Both the position numbers and the translations under genes were made by a program. DNA of 64,000 bases, from NCBI RefSeq assembly GCF_943734655.1, contig NC_071355.1:58899449-58963448 (forward strand), in the 5' to 3' direction. Every line of letters begins with the position of its first letter. The stretch's first letter is position 1. Shown one piece after another: positions 54,480 through 64,000 of the stretch. The DNA comes from Sabethes cyaneus (Eukaryota; Arthropoda; Insecta; Diptera; Culicidae). The notes below the pieces were generated by a model that worked only from the letters and a program-made list of their open reading frames with translations, searched no databases and was not told the origin of the DNA.

Positions 54480-55904
54480 AAAATTGGAAGAGCTTCACTA
54501 TTTCGGTGAAATGCTATCCTACTGCACTAGCGTATGTTTGGATGAATAATTTCCACCAATAGGTAGGAAACGACCAAGTGTGTAATCAGAATTCTAATGA
54601 ACGCTCGTGCTAATTACATTCGAAGACTTGGTATACATGTCAGAAAACAATAATTACCGCACCGTTGACTCGTATGGTTCCTACGCTCGATAGGATATTC
54701 GGTGCGTTCATACCAGTGATATGTTTGCTTAATTTATGCTGATTTCATTCAAACTAACTGTTGGTGGTTGAATTTACCATTCATTCCCGACCGTGGCGTT
54801 ATCCAGTTAACAGGAAATAGACGGCTAATATGAAAATTATTGAAATTTTCAATAATTTTCCACGCATGGTTTCGCCGCCATTTGTGTTTTCCAAATATAC
54901 GTGAGCAGCATGAATTTTCGAATTGCCTGGTTTCCATATATACAACTGCCACTCGTAGATTGTAGGTTCAGCGATGTTAGAAAGAGCAATCAGAGCTAGT
55001 AAATTTCCCGGTGTAGGCACTTTGCAGGGATAACCTACAACAAGCCGGGAGTTATGATATTCGCTGATGAAATAATGCAGCGATAGACGCGATAGCTCAT
55101 GACTGCAACGCGAAGCATTTATCGCTAAATCATGCTATCATGCAGCCGAACCGCTTTGTATCACAGGTGGCACTAATGAATACGGTTGAAATTACGATGC
55201 TAGGGTGGGGCGCTTATTTGCTGCTAATTTCTAACGTCATAGAGTAATTCTTGTTGAAACCGGGCCACCTCTGGCACTTCATTGGTTGAAAATGGTTAAA
55301 AAAATGAGAATTGCAGTTTTAATACTCCACAACAGTGGACCCCTCATTCGCCAAGGGGCCCAACAGTTTAAAAAAAATGAATTTTTAGCACACCTTGACA
55401 TCTACATCATGTGATATTTCCTAAATTTGCAATGAAATAACTAACAAATGGACAACGAAGAACAGAACTTTCAAATGGAGTAAAATTTTTATTGGCGGCC
55501 ATCTTAGATTTTAACAGAAAATCGTCGCTTTCGCCACGAGCCCTCCAAACTATTTTCATTTTAAAGCAACCATTGGAAAGCTTGGAAAAAAGGCTATGAA
55601 ATGCATTTATTAAATTAGGTGAGCATTGGCATTAACGAAATGCCGCAATCAATTATCTGTAGGTAGGTTTACAATTATCGTATTTGTTATTATTGTTATA
55701 GGGTTTATTTCTAATTTCCGTCGTAGTAAGAAAAGCCACTCTAATTTTCATCATTTCTTAGGTGGATTTAATGGATACTCCAAAAGCTCTGCTGCTGATT
55801 TGACACACACTTACCTTCCGACCCGTGCCCTTTGAATTCACTAAAAAGCGATTAATAAAGCATTTGATTGAAATTATACGCAACTGACGTTATATCTTAC
55901 CTTG
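54480..55904. other. GR-B upstream region and unclassified repeats
   Basis: Presumed GR-B promoter. 55490-55620 (GGCGGCCATCTTAGATTTTA) looks like a common interspersed repeat. A 73-residue minus-strand frame (54799-55020) has no recognisable family and was not called. Confidence 0.4.
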
Positions 55905-56340
55905 GTTGTACCGTTTTAAAATCCGTCCATCAAAATTTTTCATCGTCCGCACATGACGACGGCACATGTTATTCTGCAAAATTGCTGTAGGTTATGTGAG
56001 TTTTCCCGGCTGCAGAATAACAACAATGCGTTGGCTGAGTTATTTTCATTTTATGAATGACGGAAATTGAAACGATTAGTCGACATCTTCTTCTTCGTCG
56101 CACGAAAAAACGTTGGAAATTTGGCTGCTAGGAATTCTTTAATGAAAAAAAACATTTAAATAGATCTCAGCTCACTTTGACTGATCGCGTATGAGAGGCA
56201 ACAAACTAAAATATCAGGGAATAACAAATTTTGCATTGTGTGTCATAAAAATCGCTGATATTTTTAATAATTTGTGTTGGATAGGACGGGAATAGGCAAT
56301 TACGACGAAACAGCAACATACCCTATTTCTAAAATATGCT
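55905..56340 (-). repeat. Interspersed repeat, copy 2 of an inverted pair
   Basis: Reverse complement of 53027-53400 and longer (436 versus 374 bases). Together the pair flanks the first two exons of GR-B at about 2.5 kb distance. Confidence 0.75.
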
Positions 56341-58292
56341 ATGAAGCAAACAACAAACGACATGGTTTTGTAAAGAGAAAGGATAGGGGTTTCAAACGAA
56401 ATGCAAAAAAAATTTACGACCATCTTAGATTTGTTCGCCATGGATTTTATCAGAAAAACAAGTTTTTCGTCATGATCGGGAGCGCACCAGCTGATTTGGA
56501 TTTTAAGTTCACCATTGGAAAACTGAGGGCTACGAAGTCCCCTGATTCCACTGGCTAAACTTCTGCTTCCAATAAACATCATACATACATGTTGGATATT
56601 AATTAACTCAGCTGTACAGCGGATATCCGGGTTGCAAAAGCCTATCACTTATACAAATACTTTTTGGTGCTATTAATAGGAAGTGCCATTATAATACGTT
56701 GAAAAGTCAAGAAAATCTACCGGTTGAACTGGTTGTTCAAAAATCCTGATCAAGAACTATCTATTTCGATTTAACCGAATCGAATCGAAAGCTAAAAGTT
56801 AGAAGCTGAGTATGAATTGTTGCTAAAATTCTTACCTCTTTTGGAAAATATATTTGAATAAAAAATTTGTTGGATGATTGGATATTTGTTATGAATTTAA
56901 AAAAAAAATGAAATTTCGAAGTCTTCTGTTATACCATATGACGATGCGTTTTTATGTCAGCATATAGAATACTGTTTTTTGAAAAATTTATCACAGACAA
57001 ACAGGCGAGACACTCGCGTTAATTCCATCGTCCAATCAAAAACCACTCATTTTGCAAAAAAGCTTGTTTCGCAACATGACCACACTGCGGCGCTCAAGTA
57101 TTGCTTCGAGTTTTCAGTGTAAAACCATACAAATGTAAAAACCGTGCAGTATAAAACTCTGCAAATGCAAGCTACTCCGCAACATGCATGACAGAGGGTG
57201 CTAGTGAGCAAGCAAAATGTGTAGGACGATGGTTTTCCATGGATTTTCTTCTATGTGTCATGTCAGTTCGTCAGTGAATTTATCAACAATCTGTGAAATG
57301 TGAAACGAATCGATCCATTCATTCAACTTCAACAATTTTTTTATTTTACACCTCGGTGGGTTGGTATTATTGGGTATTATTGAGGATGCTATCATACAAT
57401 ATTTGTTATGCGTAATTGTGCCTTGAATACTATTGTTAAACTTGTATCCAGAAATTTGACGATGAATTCACTGGTACCTATGTAATGCTCCATTATGGTT
57501 TTTTGATATAGTTGGCTTGTAGTTTGACTGTACTGCACTGCATCCAACGAGTGCTATTTTCCTGTATGTGCGGTTTATGATGGCAGTGATAATATGTACC
57601 GCGTATCAGGTTTGCAGTCCCCGTTCGAACGCTCATGGTCATCTGCCTGTTTCGTCCGCGCAAAGATGCCCCGCTTTTGCTCGAATCGGAAATTCCAAAC
57701 TTGTATGTACTACAAGAGTACATATCTATACAGCGTGCACTGGTGATGACCCTCTCTAAGCGGTACGCGGGTGCTTTGGCTTTGATTAATTGTTGACTGT
57801 CGAAAGCAAGAAGACTGATTGTGAAGTGAACGATTTACTGCGAGAACACCGTGTGGGATTTACTGGGTAGGTCTAACGATGGGCAGAAACTGTCCCCGTT
57901 AGTGGTGAACTCTTATTGCGACAATGTTATTAACCTAAAAACCGCGTTTGAAATAGAAATTTGATATTTGATTCGACCACAAGATGTATCTATTCATGTA
58001 AATTCTTTTTCTAATAGGGTAAACTCTGCATTCTTGAATTTAATTGAACTTCTGTTAGAAAATGGTTGATTCTTGGTTGTTATCTTTTTGTCAATCAATA
58101 TAAATAAATAACTGAAGCAGACTCATAGAAGAGTGGCTTTTAGGAGATTGAATCAATTTTATTTAAAACTAGTTGAGTGTCTGATCTTGCTCAGGATTCA
58201 AAATTTGCGTGGAATCATATTGCTTTACTTATTTTCTATTTGCTTTACTTATTTTTTCAAGTGTTTATTAAAACAATTGAATTATTGAATTA
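56341..58292. other. Intergenic, repeat-rich
   Basis: 57217-57276 repeats the 6265-6326 block (GTAGGACGATGGTTTT). No gene recognised. Short open frames near 56274-56558 and 57493-57723 lack family features. Confidence 0.4.
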
Positions 58293-58930
58293 TTATTGAA
58301 TTCGAAATCTTTTCGTACACAAATGTAGCATTTTCTTCATACTTTTAAGAAAAAAATGATAAAATTCTTCGTCATGTTTTCGGCTCATTAGGCGGCGCAC
58401 ACTTTCTTTGTCCATCGTTTTGGCTATCTTATTCCACCAGGTCTTAATCTGATTGATGTCTTTGACAAATTTTACCTTTGCCTTGAATCTCCTTTTCATG
58501 ATTGCCCAGTATATCTCAATAGGACGGAGCTGGGGGCAATTGGGTGGATTAAGGTCTTTCGGATCAAACTGGACCCCTTTTTCTGCATACCATTCTTGAA
58601 CGAGTTTGCAGTAATGACAGCTTGCCAAATCTGGCCAAAACATCACGGGATGGTGGTGGGATCGAATGAACGGCAAAATTCGTTTTTGAAGACACTTCTT
58701 TTGGTACAGTTCCGACATCATTGTCTTATTTGTAACGAAAACTTTCGTTTTTCTGCTACAGCTGCAAATGCCCTGCCAAATCATAAATTTTCGTGCAAAT
58801 TTGTCGGCAAGAACAAATCTAAATTTGCTTGCAACATCCCCCCGAGCCGTTGCCAAGTAAAATTTTTGACCTGGCATTTGCCCGAAGTCAGCCTTGACAT
58901 AGGTTTCATCGTCCTGTCGAACCTGGTTAG
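58293..58930 (-). mobile_element. ITmD37E mariner transposase, catalytic half still open, fused to RT remnant
   Basis: The minus-strand frame carries DDETYVKADF (first catalytic Asp), FMIWQGICSC, MFWPDLASCHY (second Asp) and PPNCPQLRPIEIYWAI (Glu). I count 37 residues between the second Asp and the Glu, the D37E signature known from mosquitoes. The N-terminal DNA-binding half is absent. Upstream the frame runs without a stop into RTE reverse transcriptase sequence (DGGLSCILINIA, 59030-58990). The 3' inverted end was not found, so the piece is probably immobile. Confidence 0.88.
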
Positions 58931-60770
58931 CATCCGGTCGTATAGATATACGGTTGAAATCTCTCCAAGTAGCGCCTGTAGCTTGAGATTGATACGCGAT
59001 GTTGATCAGTATGCACGATAAGCCGCCATCTTGTCTCAACCCACGTCTCGAAGAGATTCGAGAGTGTACCCGAAATGCGCACGTAACAGATCACACTCGC
59101 TTCGCTGATAGCTCTGATCACTTGCGTCAGTTTATTCGGTAAACTGTGTTCGTGCATTATCTGCCATAAAGGGTGTCCACGGTAAAATTGCAACACATTC
59201 AAATTGCTTTAACTTTTGAACAGTTGGGTAAAATTAATTGAAATTTTGCATGGAGAAAGTTCAAAGTGCATTGTTTACACCGTGTGAGTCTTTACATCAG
59301 GTGTGCAAGGATCTGAAAATTGGCGTCGAAATAACAGCTCGTTCGCCAAAAAACTCTGCACAAGTACATCGAAAGCGAGAATCGTACCATCGGTAAAAGG
59401 TTGGGAGTCCCTAACTCTGCGGTTTCTCGGGTCATAAAATGGTCCGAAGAACGTTTGACTGTCGATCGTAAGCCAAGATGCGCAGAAAAAAGTGGTCCGT
59501 ATACTGTTAAGGATCACACCCGCGTAGTGGGGGCCTTCGATGGGAAACCCAACTCCTCCGTTCGAGATGTGGCAAATCAACTGAATCTGAGCAAAATTTT
59601 CGTGCAGATGGCCAAAACTCGAGCTGGATTACATACGATCCAGATTCAGAACGCCCCAAAAGAATATAGTCGCAAAAAGTCGTGCCCGAAAATTACGTGA
59701 AAGCGGACTTTAACCAGATTCTGGGAAACCAGTATTTCACTGCAAGGGATAAGTTTGATGTTCCTGTCCAGAGAACCTTCGAAAACAGAAGATGTCGAAG
59801 TTCGCCAAGAAATTCTTGATTTGGCATGCAATTTGCTCATGTGAAAAGCGAAGTACACCTTTCGTGACCACAGATACCACGAACGAAAAGTTGTATTTCA
59901 AAATGTCTCCAAAAGCGACTTCTTCCTTTTCTGAAGTCCCACAACTGTTCTACGATCGTCTGGCCGGGTTAGGTTTCATGCCACTACGCAAAAGATGTGG
60001 TGGAGTGGTATAAGGCAAATACCGTGCCTGGGCGATTTCGTGCCGAAAGATCTTAACCCCCCCAAATACACCGAAGCTGCGACTGATTGAAAAATACTGG
60101 GTTATTACGAAGTGGAATTTTTTGAAACGTTCTTAAATAGTCAAAACAGTAGAGGAAATAAAGAAAGCATGGGTAAATATGCAAAAAACTTGTCGATTTT
60201 GAGGTTGTGCAAAATCTCATGGGTGGAATTAAGGCCAAAGTACGGGCATTCGGATACCGAGGCAAAATAAAATAAAATAAGGACGCAAAAATTAAGTTTA
60301 ATTGTTTCGTTTGATGCCCTGAAAATTTGATGGTAGGCGGATAGAAACTTGAATTTTGTGTGTTGCAATTTTACCATGGACACTCTCTAGCTGGTCTCGA
60401 TCGACTGTATCGTATGCTGCTTTGAAGTCAATAATGATGTGATGCGTGGGCACGTTGTACTCCCAACATTCCCGAAAGATCCATTGGATGGGAAAAATTT
60501 GGTCCGAAGCCTTATGCTATCGGTGACAGCCGGCAGCAACGTGACAGGATCTGGGCGAGTACCTTGTAGATGGTATTTACCAGCGCTAGTTGCAGCAGAT
60601 GGCGACAAACCACTCCGTTCTTCCATTCCTCCGATAACTTCGCCATCTCTCACAGGTCTTGGAAATGATCCAGTGATAAAGCCGTTGGCAGTGTTTCTCG
60701 GCCATCTTTGGAATGCTCTACTGGTACACGGTCCATACCGGCGGCTTCGTGTACCGTGGAACCCGGTTCG
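58931..60770 (-). mobile_element. RTE-clade fragment split by an ITmD37E element
   Basis: On the minus strand RT blocks run from about 60755 (DRVPVEHSKDGRETLP-like) through NTIYKVLAQIL and CREC-like/NVPTHHIIIDFKAAYDTVD to DQL at 60390. They resume at 59168 with LWQIMHEHSLPNKLTQVI, RISGTLSNLFE and DGGLSCILINIA (59000). Removing the insert restores the codon order across the join. Confidence 0.85.
59169..60387 (+). mobile_element. ITmD37E mariner element, 1219 bp, with TA flanks, inactive
   Basis: The ends share GTGTCCA(C/T)GGTAAAATTG as inverted repeats (about 29 bp, four mismatches) and TA lies outside each (59167-59168 and 60388-60389). The plus strand encodes a decayed transposase: KRLGVPNSAVSRVIKWSEER and DGKPNSSVRDVANQLNLSK in the DNA-binding part, then YVKADFNQIL. 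The segment with the first catalytic Asp is deleted, the second Asp is changed (WPG instead of WPD, next to a stop), and the DLNPP...IEKYW region is frameshifted. Confidence 0.92.
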
Positions 60771-61155
60771 TTTGACCATTTTTAATCTGAACACTTTTTA
60801 ATTTGAACCCCGCTGGTTTGTACGACGTGCAAATTAAAAATGGTTCAAATATCATTCTCAACATGACATCATTTGTTTATATAGACAATGCACATAAACA
60901 CGATTTGTTTGTACTGACCTAGCGCGTTTAATCGGTTTCACATTTCGTTTTCCTAACGATCAAGATAGAAATTCGATCGGAAAATGCAATATTCGCACTT
61001 GAAACTGCCAACTAAAACAAACCACCAAAACAATAACAAAGAGCAGGGCGGCCAGTTCACACAGGTTTCAGCATATTTCGGGTTACCAGTTGTTCAAATT
61101 AAAAAGTAACCCCGTTAGTTTGCATGAGGAATCGTTCAAACGAACGGGGGTCCAC
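60755..61155. mobile_element. MITE with GTGGACC ends, copy 2
   Basis: Reverse-oriented relative of 6842-7205 with the blocks TTTGAACCCCGCTGG, GACGTGCAAATTAAAAATGG and GCATGAGGAATCGTTCAA. It sits at the edge of the RTE fragment. Confidence 0.75.
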
Positions 61156-61980
61156 AGCTTATACGAATGTTAAAAACCCATGGTAAAAATAGTATAATAC
61201 CGACACCCATTGTAAAATAGCACGACCAGAAATCGAAGCTAAGTCCCTTTGTCATATTACCGTAAGAACAGCCGATGACGTCACAAATCACGACAGCTGC
61301 ATATTAAGGTTAAAACACGCGCCATTGAATTCTGCGATTTTAAAAACTGTTTTTATGCTCAAAATAATAATTATGTTCGTGAAACTGTTTTCATTTATTT
61401 CTTTGTGCCTGTCTGTTGTTGCTGCTGCTGCTGTTGCTGCTGTAAAAATTGCTTTTGAAATCTCAGAAATCAGAGATGCGAGAGTGAACTTTGAACGTCT
61501 TCATTGACACAAGTATATTTTCTCTTACATACAATTTTCGTAACTTGATCTCATCGATAATGATGCCAGATAATAACCGTGCACCAAATGCGTTCTTATG
61601 CAGAACGTGCTACGAATGTCTTCTCGTACCAAATACGAACCATTCGTAATGATAATACTTGTGGTAGCAAATAAGCCTGCGAATGTGTTTAAATGGCATG
61701 AACTTTTTTTTATCAACTTCAAAAATAGTTTGCGAAGCTCAGCTAAGCAAAATTCGAAAATGTATGGCTTTTGGTGCACCACCCAGTGTGAACTGGAAGT
61801 GCGCCGTAAATAGAGCAGTTTAGCAATCTAATGAATAATAATTGACTCTATAAATGCCCCGAACATAAAATTTTCGAATTTTGCTTAGCCGAGACGTTAC
61901 AGTTAAACAAACAAAATCGGTGCACTGAATGCAGGATAGCCCTGATCGCCGCACTAGCCCCGGCGCAATCGTTATATAGG
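61156..61980. other. Intergenic
   Basis: A GCTGCT-type triplet run lies at 61418-61442. AAATTCGAAAATGTATGG near 61748 and its counterpart AATTTTCGAATTTTGCTTAG near 61868 form an inverted pair. No gene recognised. Confidence 0.4.
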
Positions 61981-63260
61981 GGAAGACGGGGTAAGACGGC
62001 CCCCATAAGCGAATAAATTGCTAGCATAAAATGTGTACGAAAATTTACCTTTTCTTGTTCCACACATGGAAAAGCATTCATTTATCTACCATTAAAAATT
62101 ATATAAAGAATTGATAAGTCTATTTTTCCGTGATTTTTCATCAATTTTCGAAACGTCTAATAATTACTCGTTCACAACCAGGCGGGGTAAAAAGGACCAC
62201 CAAAGAGGTAAGACGGACCATTGCGGAGTAAGGCGGATTGTGGCAGATTTGAAGGTTTCTTTGAGTTGTAAACACAATTTCAATATTATTAACTAAGTAA
62301 GAACTTAAGGGGTTTTAGGTACATGCTAAAAGAAGGTATAGTTTAATTAAGGGACCTGCTAAAAGAAGGAATTTTACAACTAGTTCAATTTTGAAAATAA
62401 GAGTAGACGTTATTTTACTCCACTGGTTTTTATTTACTCTTTTCTTAACGTTATTTTGTTGATTTGTCAGCAGGACTTTTACTCTTTGAATACGCTTCAC
62501 TTTAGGTGAAGGCAAAGAAGGCAACACATTAAATAAGCGTTAAGTGACTTGGGATCATCGAATTTTGATTCCGTTAGATCCAAATTTACATTGATTTTGT
62601 TATTCGAATGGCTCTTGTTGGCTTCTGTTGACGTGGGAGGCTCTGTGTTAGACAGGCTGATCGCAGATTCAGGAATAATTTTTATTACAGGTGTACTCTA
62701 TTTCGAAAAAGACACTGATGAAGCCTGCAAGTCGTAAACGAAATGCGTATCTGTCAGAATTATAAAAAATTTAGTCAAATTCAACAGCTGGTTTTTTCAT
62801 TCAATATTTTTAAAATCTATTAAGACACTAAACAGAAGAACTTTAGGCAATTATGAGCACTATGACGTATGGACCTTTTATCCCGTGAAAAATGGCCGAT
62901 CTTACCCCTAGTTAACAATTTACATTATTTTGCTTTTATCTCTCAATCCGTACTATTTTATATACCTTTTCCGCCACACACAGAACAAGAATTGCCCAAT
63001 TAAAGTCCATGGTAAGAGAAACGACAAAATACATAGCTTTTTTTTTGCTGAATAACCTTATATCGCATGAAGACACTGCGAACGAAAAGTTTCTTTTGAT
63101 TCTAGTTTTGACGTTGGATACGGCCGAGTGCCACAGGTTGTCTCGAAAGTGTTTAGATAGTCTAATAAACAAAACATACTGGGGCATTTGTAGAAAATTT
63201 AAGGATTTCTTGGCGAAATCGATGTGGTCCCTCTTACCCCGCCGGGCCTTCTTACACCTT
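61981..63260. repeat. Repeat with GGGGTAAGACGG-type inverted ends
   Basis: GGGGTAAGACGGCCC at the left (61990) is met by CCCTCTTACCCCGCCGGGCC at the right (63229-63248). Additional GGTAAGACGGACC and CTTACCCC copies lie at 62166-62230 and near 62893. Probably a non-autonomous DNA element of about 1.28 kb. Exact ends and duplication are unresolved. Confidence 0.5.
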
Positions 63261-64000
63261 GTTACCCTAGCACTTAGGCTTCGCTTTGCTTATTAAAGCT
63301 GACACACTAAAACTTTCAGTCAAAATAATCGCAAGCTAAGTACCAGATTGAGTTAAAGGGAAATTAAAAAACAGTTTAGTGTGTTAAAATTTAATCACAA
63401 TTCGTGCTGCAACGAAGAAATAAAGTACAGTAGCCAACACAGGCCAATCATATAGTGTAAAAGTTTTGAGCCTGATCAGTTTATTAGTTTCTTATACGGA
63501 TCATGTGATATTTAATTTTAGTAACATTTTAGGTAGCTATTGTTTAGGAATGCTTGATTTTCATTCGTAACAGGATGATAAGATAAAGGATGATAATTGG
63601 AAATATGTGGTGAAGATCATTACATTAACGAGAAAATAGTAGTCAGTAACTTTTCGTCGAAAAGCGCAATTTCGGAAGCAGTTTTAGGGCCCAAAACAGG
63701 GGGTCTCTTCTAAAAATATATTCACTGAATTCTTCTTGTCAATCTGAACATGGCAAATATATTTTCATGTACAAAATTTTTGTTTCAAACAAAAAAACTG
63801 CTTTTGAAATTTACAGATTCAATGACGGCTAATTTCACCTTAATTAAAAGATCATCTTTTATTATTTTTTCTTTTTCTGGAGGATGAGTCGAGCCAAACA
63901 CCGATATGGACATTACGTGGAAATTGGAGTTTAATGTGCTTTTTTTAGTTCTTTATAGTCATGCTTTGGCAGAACTCGGAAATGCAATTTACCTATAGCT
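63261..64000. other. AT-rich intergenic
   Basis: No gene, repeat end or RNA gene recognised to the right edge. Confidence 0.4.

Noticed and set aside
54799..55020. 73-residue minus-strand frame upstream of GR-B
   Set aside because: Protein-like composition, but no family recognised, no splice partners and no GR features; it may be chance or repeat-derived.
56214..56648. Overlapping frames on both strands near 56.2-56.6 kb
   Set aside because: They lie largely in an interspersed repeat shared with 53 kb; no conserved motifs.
57493..57723. 76-residue minus-strand frame
   Set aside because: No recognised family, no start context and no neighbouring exons.
1..64000. CRISPR arrays, bacterial operons or prophage
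   Set aside because: Direct repeats present are transposon target duplications or MITE copies, and the genes are split eukaryotic genes.

Overview
The window looks like nuclear DNA of a culicine mosquito (an Aedes/Culex-like genome). This is inferred from three things: insect-type split genes with short introns and conserved arthropod proteins, two receptors of the insect sugar gustatory receptor (GR) family, and a repeat load of RTE-type (JAM1-like) non-LTR retrotransposons, ITmD37E mariners and many short inverted-repeat elements of kinds known from mosquitoes. The species cannot be fixed from sequence alone.

Layout. 1-7.2 kb is repeat DNA: three broken RTE copies with nested MITEs, then two further MITEs. 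7.5-15.6 kb is a gene block: FAM114A (+), the 18S rRNA dimethylase DIM1 (-), NOL12 (+) and ribosomal protein S25 (-). A 2.2-kb non-autonomous transposon sits between the divergent DIM1 and NOL12 starts. 15.7-18.6 kb is a nest of hairpin MITEs and a hAT-like element, upstream of both RpS25 and the zinc transporter ZnT7 (19.2-20.4 kb). 21.1-23.0 kb holds sialic acid synthase (NANS) and a Tctex-type dynein light chain, both on the minus strand. 24-25.3 kb holds two pseudogenes, a small heat-shock protein and a diphosphoinositol polyphosphate phosphohydrolase. SAE1 (29.4-30.6 kb), PIGB (31.5-34.5 kb) and INTS10 (36.7-38.7 kb) follow on the plus strand, separated by MITEs and SINEs. 39.5-43.0 kb is again RTE, SINE and MITE debris.

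43.8-54.5 kb (minus) carries two tandem sugar gustatory receptors. The upstream gene (called GR-B here) has a last intron of about 6.7 kb filled with transposons. Its recognisable terminal exon ends only 9 nt before, and in the same frame as, the start codon of the downstream gene (GR-A). 54.5-64 kb is repeat-rich. It includes an ITmD37E element inserted, with TA flanks, into an RTE copy, and a second ITmD37E piece whose catalytic domain is still open.

The genes do not form a single pathway. DIM1, NOL12 and RpS25 are a neighbourhood of ribosome-biogenesis genes, and the two GRs are a functional pair (sweet-taste receptors act as multimers). No CRISPR array, tRNA gene or rRNA gene was recognised. 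Exon joins are my reading of GT/AG sites and protein continuity, not of transcripts.
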